NCBI GenBank assembly: GCA_029168955.1
Contig: JAPDOI010000964.1
Coordinates: forward strand, 181,829-245,828
Origin: Aplectana chamaeleonis
Lineage: Eukaryota; Nematoda; Chromadorea; Rhabditida; Cosmocercidae
Length of the DNA: 64,000 nucleotides
Reading direction: 5' to 3'
The notes under the pieces are model-generated. The model saw only the letters and a program-made list of their open reading frames with translations, had not been told where the DNA came from and made no database searches. The position numbers were made by a program, and so were the translations under genes. Below, piece by piece: positions 40,001 to 51,400 of this stretch (position 1 is the stretch's first letter; every line of letters begins with the position of its first letter).

Positions 40001-43000
40001 CAACTGGGAGTAAACAGAGCGCCGGGAATAGTGGACGGGACCCGCGGGAGTGCACAGCGCGCCGGTAAAAGTGGGCGGGACCCAACTGGGAGTCCACAGA
40101 GCGCCGGGAACTGTGGACGGGACCCAAGTGGGAGTGCACAGCGCGCCGGTAAAAGTGGGCGGGACCCAACTGGGAGTCCACAGAGCGCCGGGAACTGTGG
40201 ACGGGACCCAAGTGGGAGTGCACAGCGCGCCGGAAAAGTAGGCGGGACCCAACTGGGAGTCCACAGAGCGCCGGGAACTGTGGACGGAACCCAAGTGGGA
40301 GTGCACAGCGCTCCGGAAAAAGTGGGCGGGACCCAACTGGGAGTAAACAGAGCGCCGGGAATAGTGGACGGGACCCGAGTGAGAGTGAACAGCGCGCCGG
40401 GAAAAGTGGGCGGACCCAACTAGGAGTCCACAGAGCGCCGGGAACTGTGAACGGGACCCAAGTGGGAGTGCACAACGCGCTGGTAAAAGTGGGCGGACCC
40501 AACTGGGAGTCCACAGAGCGCAGGGAACTGTGAACGGGACCCAAGTGGGAGTGCACAACGCGCCGGTAAAAGTGGGCGGGACCCAACTGGTAGTCCACAC
40601 AGCGCCGCGGACTGTGGACGGGACCCGCGGGAGTGCACAGCGCGCCGGTAAAAGTGGGCGGACCCAACTGGGAGTCCACAGAGCGCCGGGAACTGTGGAC
40701 GGGACCCAAGTGGGAGTGCACAGCGCCGGTAAAGTGGGCGGGACCCAACTGGGAGTCCACAGAGCGCCGGGAACTGTGGACGGGACCCGCGGGAGTGCAC
40801 AGCGCGCCGGTAAAAGTGGGCGGGACCCAACTGGTAGTCCACAGAGCGCCGGGAACTGTGGACGAGACCCAAGGGGAAGTGCGCAGAGCGCCGGTAAGAG
40901 GGCGGAACCGAACTGGGAGTCCACAGAGCTCCGAGAACTGTGGACGGGACCCAAGTGGGAGAGCGCAGGGCGCCGGTAACCGTGGACGGGACCCGCGGGA
41001 GTTCCCAGCGCGCCGGTAAAGTGGGCGGACCCAACTAGGAGTCCACAGAGCGCCGGGAACTGTGGACGGGACCCAAGTGGGAGTTCCCAGCGCGCCGATA
41101 AAAGTGGGCGGGACCCAACTGGGAGTGCACAGAGCGCCGGGAACTGTGGACGGGACCCAAGTGGGAGTGCACAGCGCGCCAGTGAAAGTGGGCGGGACCC
41201 AAGTGGGAGTGCACAGCGCGCCGGTAAAAGTGGACGGGACCCAAGTGGTAGTGCACAGCGCGGCAGTGAAAGTGGGGGGGACCCAACTGGGAGCCGACAG
41301 AGCGCCGGGAACTGTGGATGGGACCCAACTGGGAGAGCGCAGGGCGCCGGGAACTGTGGGCGGGACCCAAGTGGGAGTGCACAGCGCGCCAGTGAAAGTG
41401 GGCGGGACCCAACTGGGAGTCTACAGAGCGCCGGGAACTGTGGACGGGACCCAAGTGGGAGTTCCCAGCGCGCCGGTAAAAGTGGGCGGGACCCAACTGG
41501 GAGTCCACAGAGCGCCGGGAACTGTGGACGGGACCCAAGTGGGAGTTCCCAGCGCGCCGGTAAAAGTGGGCGGGACCCAACTGGGAGTCCACAGAGCGCC
41601 GGGAACTGTGGACGGGACCCAAGTGGGAGTGCACAGCGCGCCAGTGAAAGTGGGCGGGACCCAACTGGGAGTCTACAGAGCGCCGGGAACTGTGGACGGG
41701 ACCCAAGTGGGAGTGCACAGCGCGCCGGTAAAATTGGGCGGGACCCAACTGGGAGTCCACAGAGCGCAGGGAACTGTGGATGGGACCCAACTGGGAGAGC
41801 GCAGGGCGCCGGGAACTGTGGGCGGGACCCAACTGGGAGTCCACAGAGCGCCGGGAACTGAGGACGGGACCCGCGGGAGTTCCCAGCGCGCCGGTAAAAG
41901 TGGGCGGGACCCAACTGGGAGTCCACAGAGCGCCGGGAACTGTGGACGGGACCTGGGAGTGCACAGCGCGCCAGTGAAAGTGGGCGGGACCCAACTGGGG
42001 AGTCCACAGAGCGCCGGGAACTGTGGACGGGACCCGTGGGAGTGCACAACGCGCCGGTAAAAGTGGGCGGGACCCAACTGGGAGAGCGCAGGGCGCCGGG
42101 AACTGTGGACGGGACCCAAGTGGGAGTTCCCAGCGCGCCGGTAAAAGTGGGCGGGACCCAACTGGGAGTCCACAGAGCGCCGGGAACTGAGGACGGGACC
42201 CAAGTGGGAGTTCCCAGCGCGCCGGTAAAAGTGGGCGGGACCCAACTGGGAGTCCACAGAGCGCCGGGAACTGTGGACGGGACCCAAGTGGGAGTGCACA
42301 GCGCGCCGGTAAAATTGGGCGGGACCCAACTGGGAGTCCACAGAGCGCCGGGAACTGTGGACGGGACCCAAGTGGGAGTGCACAGCGCGCCGGTAAAAGT
42401 GGGCGGGACCCAACTGGGAGTCCACAGAGCGCCGGGAACTGTGGACGGGACCCAAGTGGGAGTGCACAGCGCGCCGGTAAAAGTGGGCGGGACCCAACTG
42501 GGAGTCCACAGAGCGCCGGGAACTGTGGACGGGACCCAAGTGGGAGTGCACAGCGCGCCGGGAAAAGTGGACGGGAGCCAACTGGGAGTCCACAGAGCGC
42601 CGAGAACTGTTGACGGGACCCGCGGGAGTGCACAGCGCGCCGGTAAAAGTGGGCGGGACCCAACTGGGAGTCCACAGAGCGCCGGGAACTGTGGACGGGA
42701 CCCAAGTGGGAGTGCACAGCGCGCCGGTAAAGTGGGCGGGACCCAACTGGGAGTCCACAGAGCGCCGGGAATAGTGGACGGGACCGGAGTGGGAGTACAC
42801 AACGCGCCGGTAAAAGTTGGCGGGACCCAACTGGGAGTCCACAGAGCGCCGGGAACTGTGGACGGGACCCAAGTGGGAGTGCACAGCGCGCCGGGAAAAG
42901 TGGACGGGAGCCAACTGGGAGTAAACAGAGCGCCGAGAACTGTGGACGGAACCCAAGTGGGAGTGCACAACGCGCCGGTAAAAGTAGGCGGGACCCAACT

Positions 43001-46000
43001 GGGAGGCCACAGAGCGCCGGGAACTGTGGACGGGACCCAAGTGAGAGTGAACAGCGCGCCGGTAAAAGTGGGCGGGACCCAACTGGGAGTCCACAGAGCG
43101 CCGGGAACTGTGGACGGGACCCGAGTGGGAGTGCACAGCGCTCCGGAAAATGTGGGCGGGACCCAACTGGGAGTAAACAGAGCACCGGGAACTGTGGACG
43201 GAACCCAAGTGGGAGTGCACAACGCGCCGGTAAAAGTAAGCGGGACCCAACTGGGAGTCCACAGAGCGCCGAGAACTGTGGACGGGAGCCAAGTGGGAGT
43301 GCACAGCGCGCCGGTAAAGTGGGCGGGACCCAACTGGGAGTCCACAGAGCGCCGGGAACTGTGGACGGGACCCGTGGGAATGCACAGCGCGCCGGAAAAA
43401 GTGGGCGGGACCCAACTGGGAGTCCACAGAGCGCCGGGAACTGTGGACGGGACCCAAGTGGGAGTGCACAGCGCGCCGGTAAAAGTGGGCGGGACCCAAC
43501 TGGGAGTCCACAGAGCGCCGGGAACTGTGGACGGGACCCAAGTGGAGTGCACACCGCGCCGGTAAAAGTAAGCGGGACCCAACTGGGAGTCCACAGAGCG
43601 CCGAGAACTGTGGACGGGAGCCAACTGGGAATGCACAGCGCTCCGGAAAAAGTGGGCGGGACCCAACTGGGAGTAAACAGAGCGCCGCGAATAGTGGACG
43701 CGACCCGCGGGGGTTCACAGCGCGCCGGTAAAAGTGGGCGGACTCAACTGGGAGTCCACAGAGCGCCGGGAACTGTGGACGGGACCCAAGTGGGAGTTCA
43801 CAGCGCGCCGGTAAAAGTGGGCGGGACCCAACTGGGAGTCCACAGAGCGCCGGGAACTGTGGACGGGACCCAAGCGGAGTGCACAGCGCGCCGGTAAAAG
43901 TGGGCGGGACCCAACTGGGAGTCCACAGAGCGCCGGGAACTGTGGACGGGACCCGTGGGAGTGCACAGCGCGCCGGTAAAAGTGGGCGGGACCCAACTGG
44001 GAGTCCACAGAGCGCCGGGAACCGTGGACGGGACCCGCGGGAGTGCACAGCGCGCCGGTAAAAGTGGGCGGGACCCAACTGGGAGTCCACAGAGCGCCGG
44101 GAACTGTGGACGGGACCCAAGTGGGAGTGCACAGCGCGCCGGTAAAGTGGGCGGGACCCAACTGGGAGTCCACAGAGCGCCGGGAACTGTGGACGGGACC
44201 CAAGTGGGAGTTCACAGCGCGCCGGTAAAGTGGGCGGGACCCAACTGGGAGTCTACGGAGCGCTGGGAACTGTGGACGGGACCCGAGTGGGAGTGCACAG
44301 CGCGCCGGTAAAATTGGGCGGGACCCAACTGGGAGTCCACAGAGCGTCGGGAACTGTGGACGGGACCCAAGTGGGAGTGCACAGCGCACCGGTAAAAGTG
44401 GGAGGGACCCAACTGGGAGTCTACAGAGCGCCGGGAACTGTGGACGGGACCCAAGTGGGAGTGCACAGCGCGCCGGTAAAAGTGGGCGGGACCCAACTGG
44501 GAGTCCACAGAGCGCCGGGAACTGTGGACGGGACCCAAGTGGGAGTTCCCAGCGCGCCGGTAAAAGTGGGCGGGACCCAACTGGGAGTCCACAGAGCGCC
44601 GGGAACTGTGGACGGGACCCAAGTGGGAGTGCACAGCGCGCCGGTAAAAGTGGGCGGGACCCAACCGGGAGTCCACAGAGCACCGGGAACTGTGGACGGG
44701 ACCCAAGTGGGAGTGCACAGCGCGCCGGTAAACGTGGGCGGGACCCAACTGGGAGTCCACAGAGCGCAGGGAACTGTGGATGGGACCCACTGGGAGAGCG
44801 CAGGGCGCCGGGAACTGTGGGCGGGACCCAAGTGGGAGTGCACAGCGCGCCAGTGAAAGTGGGCGGGACCCAACCGGGAGTCTACAGAGCGCCGGGAACT
44901 GTGGACGGGACCCAAGTGGGAGTTCACAGCGCGCGGTAAAGTGGGGCGGACCCAACTGGGAGTCCACAGAGCGCCGGGAACTGTGGACGGGACCCAAGTG
45001 GAGTGCACAGCGCGCCGGTAAGAGTGGGAGGGACCCAACTGGGAGTCCACAGAGCGTCGGGAACTGTGGACGGGACCCAAGTTGGAGTGCGCAGCGCGCC
45101 GGTAAAAGTGGGCGGGACCCAACTGGGAGTCCACAGAGCGCCGGGAACTGTGGACGGAACTCAAGTGGGAGTGCACAGCGCGCCGGTAAAAGTGGGCGGG
45201 ACCCAACTGAGAGTCCACAGAGCGCCGGGAACTGTGGACGGGACCCAAGTGGGAGTGCACAGCGCGCCGGGAAAAGTGGGCGGGACCCAACTGGGGGTCC
45301 ACAGAGCGCCGGGAGCTGTGGACGGGACCCAAGTGGGAGGGCACAGCGCGCCGGTAAAAGTGGGCGGGACCCAACTGGGAGTCCACTGCGCGCCGGGCAC
45401 TGCGGACGGGACCCAAGTGGAGTGCACAGCGCGCCGGTAAAAGTGGGCGGGACCCAACTGGGAGTCCACAGAGCGCCGGGAACTGTGGACGGGACCCAAG
45501 TGGGAGTGCACAGCGCGCCGGGAAAAGTGGGCGGGACCCAACCGGGAGTAAACAGAGCGCCGGGAACTGTGGACGGGACCCGTGGGAGTGCACAGCGCGC
45601 CGGTAAAAGTGGGCGGGACCCAACTGGGAGTCCACAGAGCGCCGGGAACTGTGGACGAGACCCAAGTGGGAGTGCACAGCGCGCCGGTAAAAGTGGGCGG
45701 GACCCAACTGGGAGTCCACAGAGCGCCGGGAACTGTGGACGGGACCCAAGTGGGAGTTCACAGCGCGCCGGTAAAAGTGGGCCGGACCCAACTGGGAGTC
45801 TACAGAGCGCAGGGAACTGTGGACGGGACCCGTGGGAGTGCACAGCGCGCCGGTAAAGGTGGGCGGGACCCTTCTGGGAGCCCACAGAGCGCGGGGAACT
45901 GTGGACGGGACCCAAGTGGGAGTGCACAGCGCGCCGGTGAAAGTGGGCGGGACCCAACTGGGAGTCCACAGAGCGCCGGGAACTGTGGACGGGACCCAAG

Positions 46001-47469
46001 TGGGAGTTCACAGCGCGCCGGTAAAAGTGGGCGGGACCCAACTGGGAGTCCACAGAGCGCCGGGAACTGTGGACGGGACCCAAGTGGGAGTTCACAGCGC
46101 GCCGGTAAACGTGGGAGGGACCCAACTGGGAGTCCACAGAGCGTCAGGAACTGTGTACGAGACCCAAGTTGGAGTGCACAGCGCGCCGGTAAAAGTGGGC
46201 GGGACCCAACCGGGAGTCCACAGAGCGCCAGGAACTGTGGACGGGACCCAAGTAGGAGTGCACAGTGCACCGGTAAAAGTGGGCGGGACCCAACTGGGAG
46301 TCCACAGAGCGCAGGGAACTGTGGATGGGACCCAACTGGGAGAGCGCAGGGCGCCGGGAACTGTGGGCGGGACCCAAGTGGGATTGCACAGCGCGCCGGT
46401 AAAAGTGGGCGGGACCCAACTGGGAGTCTACAGAGCGCCGGGAACTGTGGACGGGACCCAAGTGGGAGTTCCCAGCGCGCCGGTAAAAGTGGGCGGGACC
46501 CAACTGGGAGTCCACAGAGCGCCGGGAACTGTGGACGGGACCCAAGTGGGAGTTCCCAGCGCGCCGGTAAAAGTGGGCGGGACCCAACTGGGAGTCCACA
46601 GAGCGCCGGGAACTGTGGACGGGACCCAAGTGGGAGTGCACAGCGCGCCAGTGAAAGTGGGCGGGACCCAACTGGGAGTCTACAGAGCGCCGGGAACTGT
46701 GAGTCCACAGAGCGCCGGGAACTGTGGACGGGACCCAAGTGGGAGTGCACAGAGCGCAGGGAACTGTGGATGGGACCCACTGGGAGAGCGCAGGGCGCCG
46801 GGAACTGTGGGCGGGACTCAAGTGGGAGTGCACAGCGCGCCGGTAAAAGTGGACGGGACCCAAGTGGGAGTGCACAGCGCGCCAGTGAAAGTGGGCGGGA
46901 CCCAACCGGGAGTCTACAGAGCGCCGGGAACTGTGGACGGGACCCAAGTGGGAGTGCACAGCGCGCCGGTAAACGTGGGCGGGACCCAACTGGGAGTCCA
47001 CAGAGCGCAGGGAACTGTGGATGGGACCCACTGGGAGAGCGCAGGGCGCCGGGAACTGTGGGCGGGACCCAACTGGGAGTCCACAGAGCGCCGGGAACTG
47101 AGGACGGGACCCAAGTGGGAGTTCCCAGCGCGCCGGTAAAAGTGGGCGGGACCCAACTGGGAGTCCACAGAGCGCCGGGAACTGTGGACGGGACCCAAGT
47201 GGGAGTGCACAGCGCGCCAGTGAAAGTGGGCGGGACCCAACTGGGAGTCTGCAGAGCGCCGGGAACTGTGGACGGGACCCAAGTGGGAGTGCACAGCGCG
47301 CCGGTAAATTTGGGCGGGACCCAACTGGGAGTCCACAGAGCGCAGGGAACTGTGGATGGGACCCAACTGGGAGAGCGCAGGGCGCCGGGAACTGTGGGCG
47401 GGACCCAAGTGGGATTGCACAGCGCGCCGGTAAAAGTGGGCGGGACCCAAGTGGGAGTGCACAGCGCGC

Positions 47470-48225
47470 CGGTAAAAGTGGGCGGGACCCAACCGGGAGT
47501 CCACAGAGCGCCAGGAACTGTGGACGGGACCCAAGTAGGAGTGCACAGTGCACCGGTAAAAGTGGGCGGGACCCAACTGGGAGTCCACAGAGCGCCGGGA
47601 ACTGTGGACGGGACCCAAGTGGGAGTTCACAGCGCGCCGGTAAAAGTGGGCGGGACCCAACTGGGAGTCCACAGAGCGCCGGGAACTGTGGACGGGACCC
47701 AAGTGGGAGTTCACAGCGCGCCGGTAAACGTGGGAGGGACCCAACTGGGAGTCCACAGAGCGCCAGGAACTGTGGACGGGACCCAAGCAGGAGTGCACAG
47801 TGCACCGGTAAAAGTGGGCGGGACCCAACTGGGAGTCCACAGAGCGCCGGGAACTGTGGACGGGACCCAAGTGGGAGTTCACAGCGCGCCGGTAAAAGTG
47901 GGCGGGACCCAACTGGGAGTCCACAGAGCGCCGGGAACTGTGGACGAGACCCAAGTTGGAGTGCACAGCGCGCCGGTAAAAGTGGGCGGGACCCAACCGG
48001 GAGTCCACAGAGCGCCAGGAACTGTGGACGGGACCCAAGTAGGAGTGCACAGTGCACCGGTAAAAGTGGGCGGGACCCAACTGGGAGTCCACAGAGCGCC
48101 GGGAACTGTGGACGGGACCCAAGTGGGAGTTCACAGCGCGCCGGTAAAAGTGGGCGGGACCCAACTGGGAGTCCACAGAGCGCCGGGAACTGTGGACGGG
48201 ACCCAAGTGGGAGTTCCCAGCGCGC
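47470..48225 (+). repeat. 252-bp (3 x 84) higher-order repeat, three copies
   Basis: The rare A-half marker GCGCCAGGAACTGTGG occurs with its variable site at 47,511, 47,763 and 48,015. The B-half marker GTGCACAGTGCACCGG follows at 47,541, 47,793 and 48,045. Each spacing is exactly 252 bp, three satellite units. The other two units of each trimer mostly carry GGGAGTTCACAG. Copies run 47,470-47,721, 47,722-47,973 and 47,974-48,225 and differ by a few substitutions, such as GTAAACGTGGGAGG in the second. The same two markers also occur singly near 46,228, which looks like an out-of-register copy. Confidence 0.85.
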
Positions 48226-48302
48226 CGGTAAAAGTGGGCGGGACCCAACTGGGAGTCCACAGAGCGCCGGGAACTGTGGACGGGACCCAAGTGGGAGTGC
48301 AC

Positions 48303-48497
48303 AGCGCGCCAGTGAAAGTGGGCGGGACCCAACTGGGAGTCTACAGAGCGCCGGGAACTGTGGACGGGACCCAAGTGGGAGTGCACAGCGCGCCGGTAAA
48401 ATTGGGCGGGACCCAACTGGGAGTCCACAGAGCGCAGGGAACTGTGGATGGGACCCAACTGGGAGAGCGCAGGGCGCCGGGAACTGTGGGCGGGACC
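48303..48497 (+). repeat. Recurring ~195-bp cassette with a truncated half-unit (representative copy)
   Basis: The ordered marker set is CCAGTGAAAGTGGGC, GAGTCTACAG, GTAAAATTGGGCGG, AGCGCAGGGAACTG, GGATGGGACCCAACTGG and GGGAGAGCGCAGGGCGCC. The last is a shortened half-unit. Near-identical sets lie at about 34,130-34,325, 41,630-41,825, 47,210-47,400, 49,210-49,410, 51,560-51,755, 55,795-55,980 and 57,305-57,490. The truncated half-unit alone also occurs near 33,838, 35,009, 40,959, 41,332, 42,081, 44,791, 46,338, 46,781 and 47,031. I saw none left of 33.8 kb, so this cassette defines the spread of domain III. Confidence 0.8.
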
Positions 48498-51400
48498 CAA
48501 GTGGGATTGCACAGCGCGCCGGTAAAAGTGGGCGGGACCCAAGTGGGAGTGCACAGCGCGCCGGTAAAAGTGGGCGGGACCCAACCGGGAGTCCACAGAG
48601 CACCGGGAACTGTGGACGGGACCCAAGTGGGAGTGCACAGCGCGCCGGTAAACGTGGGCGGGACCCAACTGGGAGTCCACAGAGCGCAGGGAACTGTGGA
48701 TGGGACCCAACTGGGAGTCCACAGAGCGCCGGTAAAAGTGGGCGGACCCAACTAGGAGTCCACAGAGCGCCGGGAACTGTGGACGGGACCCAAGTGGGAG
48801 TGCACAGCGCGCCGGTAAAAGTGGGCGGGACCCAACTGGGAGTCCACAGAGCGCCGGGAACTGTGGACGGGACCCAAGTGGGAGTGCACAGCGCGCCGGT
48901 AAAAGTGGGCGGGACCCAACTGGGAGTCCACAGAGCGCCGGGAACTGTGGACGGGACCGCGGGAGTGCACAGCGCGTCGGTAAAAGTGGGCGGGACCCAA
49001 CTGGGAGTCCACAGAGCGCCGGGAACTGTGGACGGGACCCAAGTGGGAGTTCCCAGCGCGCCGGTAAAAGTGGGCGGGACCCAACTGGGAGTCCACAGAG
49101 CGCCGGGAACTGTGGACGGGACCCAAGTGGGAGTTCCCAGCGCGCCGGTAAAAGTGGGCGGGACCCAACTGGGAGTCCACAGAGCGCCGGGAACTGTGGA
49201 CGGGACCCAAGTGGGAGTGCACAGCGCGCCAGTGAAAGTGGGCGGGACCCAACTGGGAGTCTACAGAGCGCCGGGAACTGTGGACGGGACCCAAGTGGGA
49301 GTGCACAGCGCGCCGGTAAAATTGGGCGGGACCCAACTGGGAGTCCACAGAGCGCAGGGAACTGTGGATGGGACCCAACTGGGAGAGCGCAGGGCGCCGG
49401 GAACTGTGGGCGGGACCCAAGTGGGATTGCACAGCGCGCCGGTAAAAGTGGGCGGGACCCAAGTGGGAGTGCACAGAGCGCCGGGAACTGTGGACGGGAC
49501 CCGCGGGAGTGCACAGCGCGCCGGTAAAGGGGGGCGGGACCCAATTGGGAGTCCACAGAGCGCCGGGAACTGTGGACGGGACCCAAGTGGGAGTTCCCAG
49601 CGCGCCGGTAAAAGTGGGCGGGACCCAACTGGGAGTCCACAGAGCGCCGGGAACTGTGGACGGGACCCAAGTGGGAGTGCACAGCGCGCCAGTGAAAGTG
49701 GGCGGGACCCAACTGGGAGTCCACAGAGCGCCGGGAACTGTGGACGGGACCCGCGGGAGTGCACAGCGGGCCGGTAAACGTGGGAGGGACCCAACTGGGA
49801 GTCCACAGAGCGTCAGGAACTGTGTACGAGACCCAAGTTGGAGTGCACAGCGCGCCAGTAAAAGTGGGCGGGACCCAACTGGGAGTCCACAGAGCGCCGG
49901 GAACTGTGGACGGGACCCAAGTGGGAGTGCACAGCGCGCCGGTAAAAGTAGGCGGGACCCAACTGGGAGTCCACAGAGCGCCGGGAACTGTGGACGGGAG
50001 CCAACTGGGAATGCACAGCGCTCCGGAAAAAGTGGGCGGGACCCAACTGGGAGTAAACAGAGCGCCGGGAATAGTGGACGGGACCCGAGTGGGAGTGCAC
50101 AACGCGCCGGTAAAAGTAGGCGGGACCCAACTGGGAGTCCACAGAGCACCGGGAATAGGGGACGGGACCCAAGTGGGAGTGCACAGCGATCCGATAAAAG
50201 TGGGCGGGACCCAACTGGGAGTCCACAGAGCGCCGGGAACTGTGGACGGGACCCAAGTGGGAGTGCACAGCGCGCCGGTAAAAGTGGGCGGGACCCAACT
50301 GGCAGTTCACAGAGTGCCGGGAACTGTGGACGGGACCCAAGTGGGAGTGCACAGCGCGCCGGGAAAAGTGGACGGGAGCCAACTGGGAGTCCACAGAGCG
50401 CCGGGAACTGTGGACGGGACCCAAGTGGGAGTGCACAGCGCGCCGGTAAAAGTGGGCGGGACCCAACTGGGAGTCCACTGAGCGCCGGGAACTGTGGACG
50501 GGACCCAAGTTGGAGTTCACAGCGCTCCGGTAAAAGTGGGCGGGACCCAACTGGGAGTCCACAGAGCGCCGGGAACTGTGGACGGGACCCAAGTGGGAGT
50601 GCACGGCGCGCCGGAAAAAAATGGGCGGGACCCAACGGGGAGTCCACAGAGCGCCGGGAACTGTGGACGGGACCCAAGCGGGAGTGCACGGCGCGCCGGT
50701 AAAAGTGGGCGGGACCCAACTGGGAGTCCACAGAGCGCCGGGAACTGTGGACGGAACCCAAGTGGGAGTTCACAGCGCGCCGGTAAAAGTGGGCCGGACC
50801 CAACTGGGAGTCTACAGAGCTCAGGGAACTGTGGACGGGACCCGCGAGGAGTGCACAGCGCGCCGGTGAAAGTGGGCGGGACCCAACTGGGAGTCCACAG
50901 AGCGCCGGGAATAGTGGACGGGACCCAAGTTGGAGTGCACAGCGCCCCGATAAAAGTGGGCGGGACCCAACTGGGAGTCCACAGAGCGCCGGGAACTGTG
51001 GACGGGACCCAAGTGGGAGTGCACAGCGCGCCGGTAAAAGTGGGCGGGACCCAACTGGGAGTCCACAGAGCGCCGGGAACTGTGGACGGGACCCAAGTGG
51101 GAGTGCACAGCGCGCCGGTAAAAGTGGGCGGGACAAAACTGGGAGTTCACAGAGCGCCGGGAACTGTGGACGGGACCCAAGTGGGAGTGCACAGCGCGCC
51201 TGGAAAAGTGGACGGGACCCAACTGGGAGTCCACAGAGCGCCGGGAACTGTGGACGGGACCCAAGTGGGAGTTCACAGCGCGCCGGTAAAAGTGGGCGGG
51301 ACCCAACTGGGAGTTCACAGCGCGCCGGTAAAAGTGAGCGGGACCCAACTGGGAGTCCACAGAGCGCCGGGAACTGTGGACGGGACCCAAGTGGGAGTGC

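Noticed and set aside
45582..48755. Plus-strand ORF of 1,057 codons with 28-residue periods
   Set aside because: Same cause. It switches between the GTQ-type and GRDP-type frames at indels, and no promoter, splice structure or non-repeat domain is visible.
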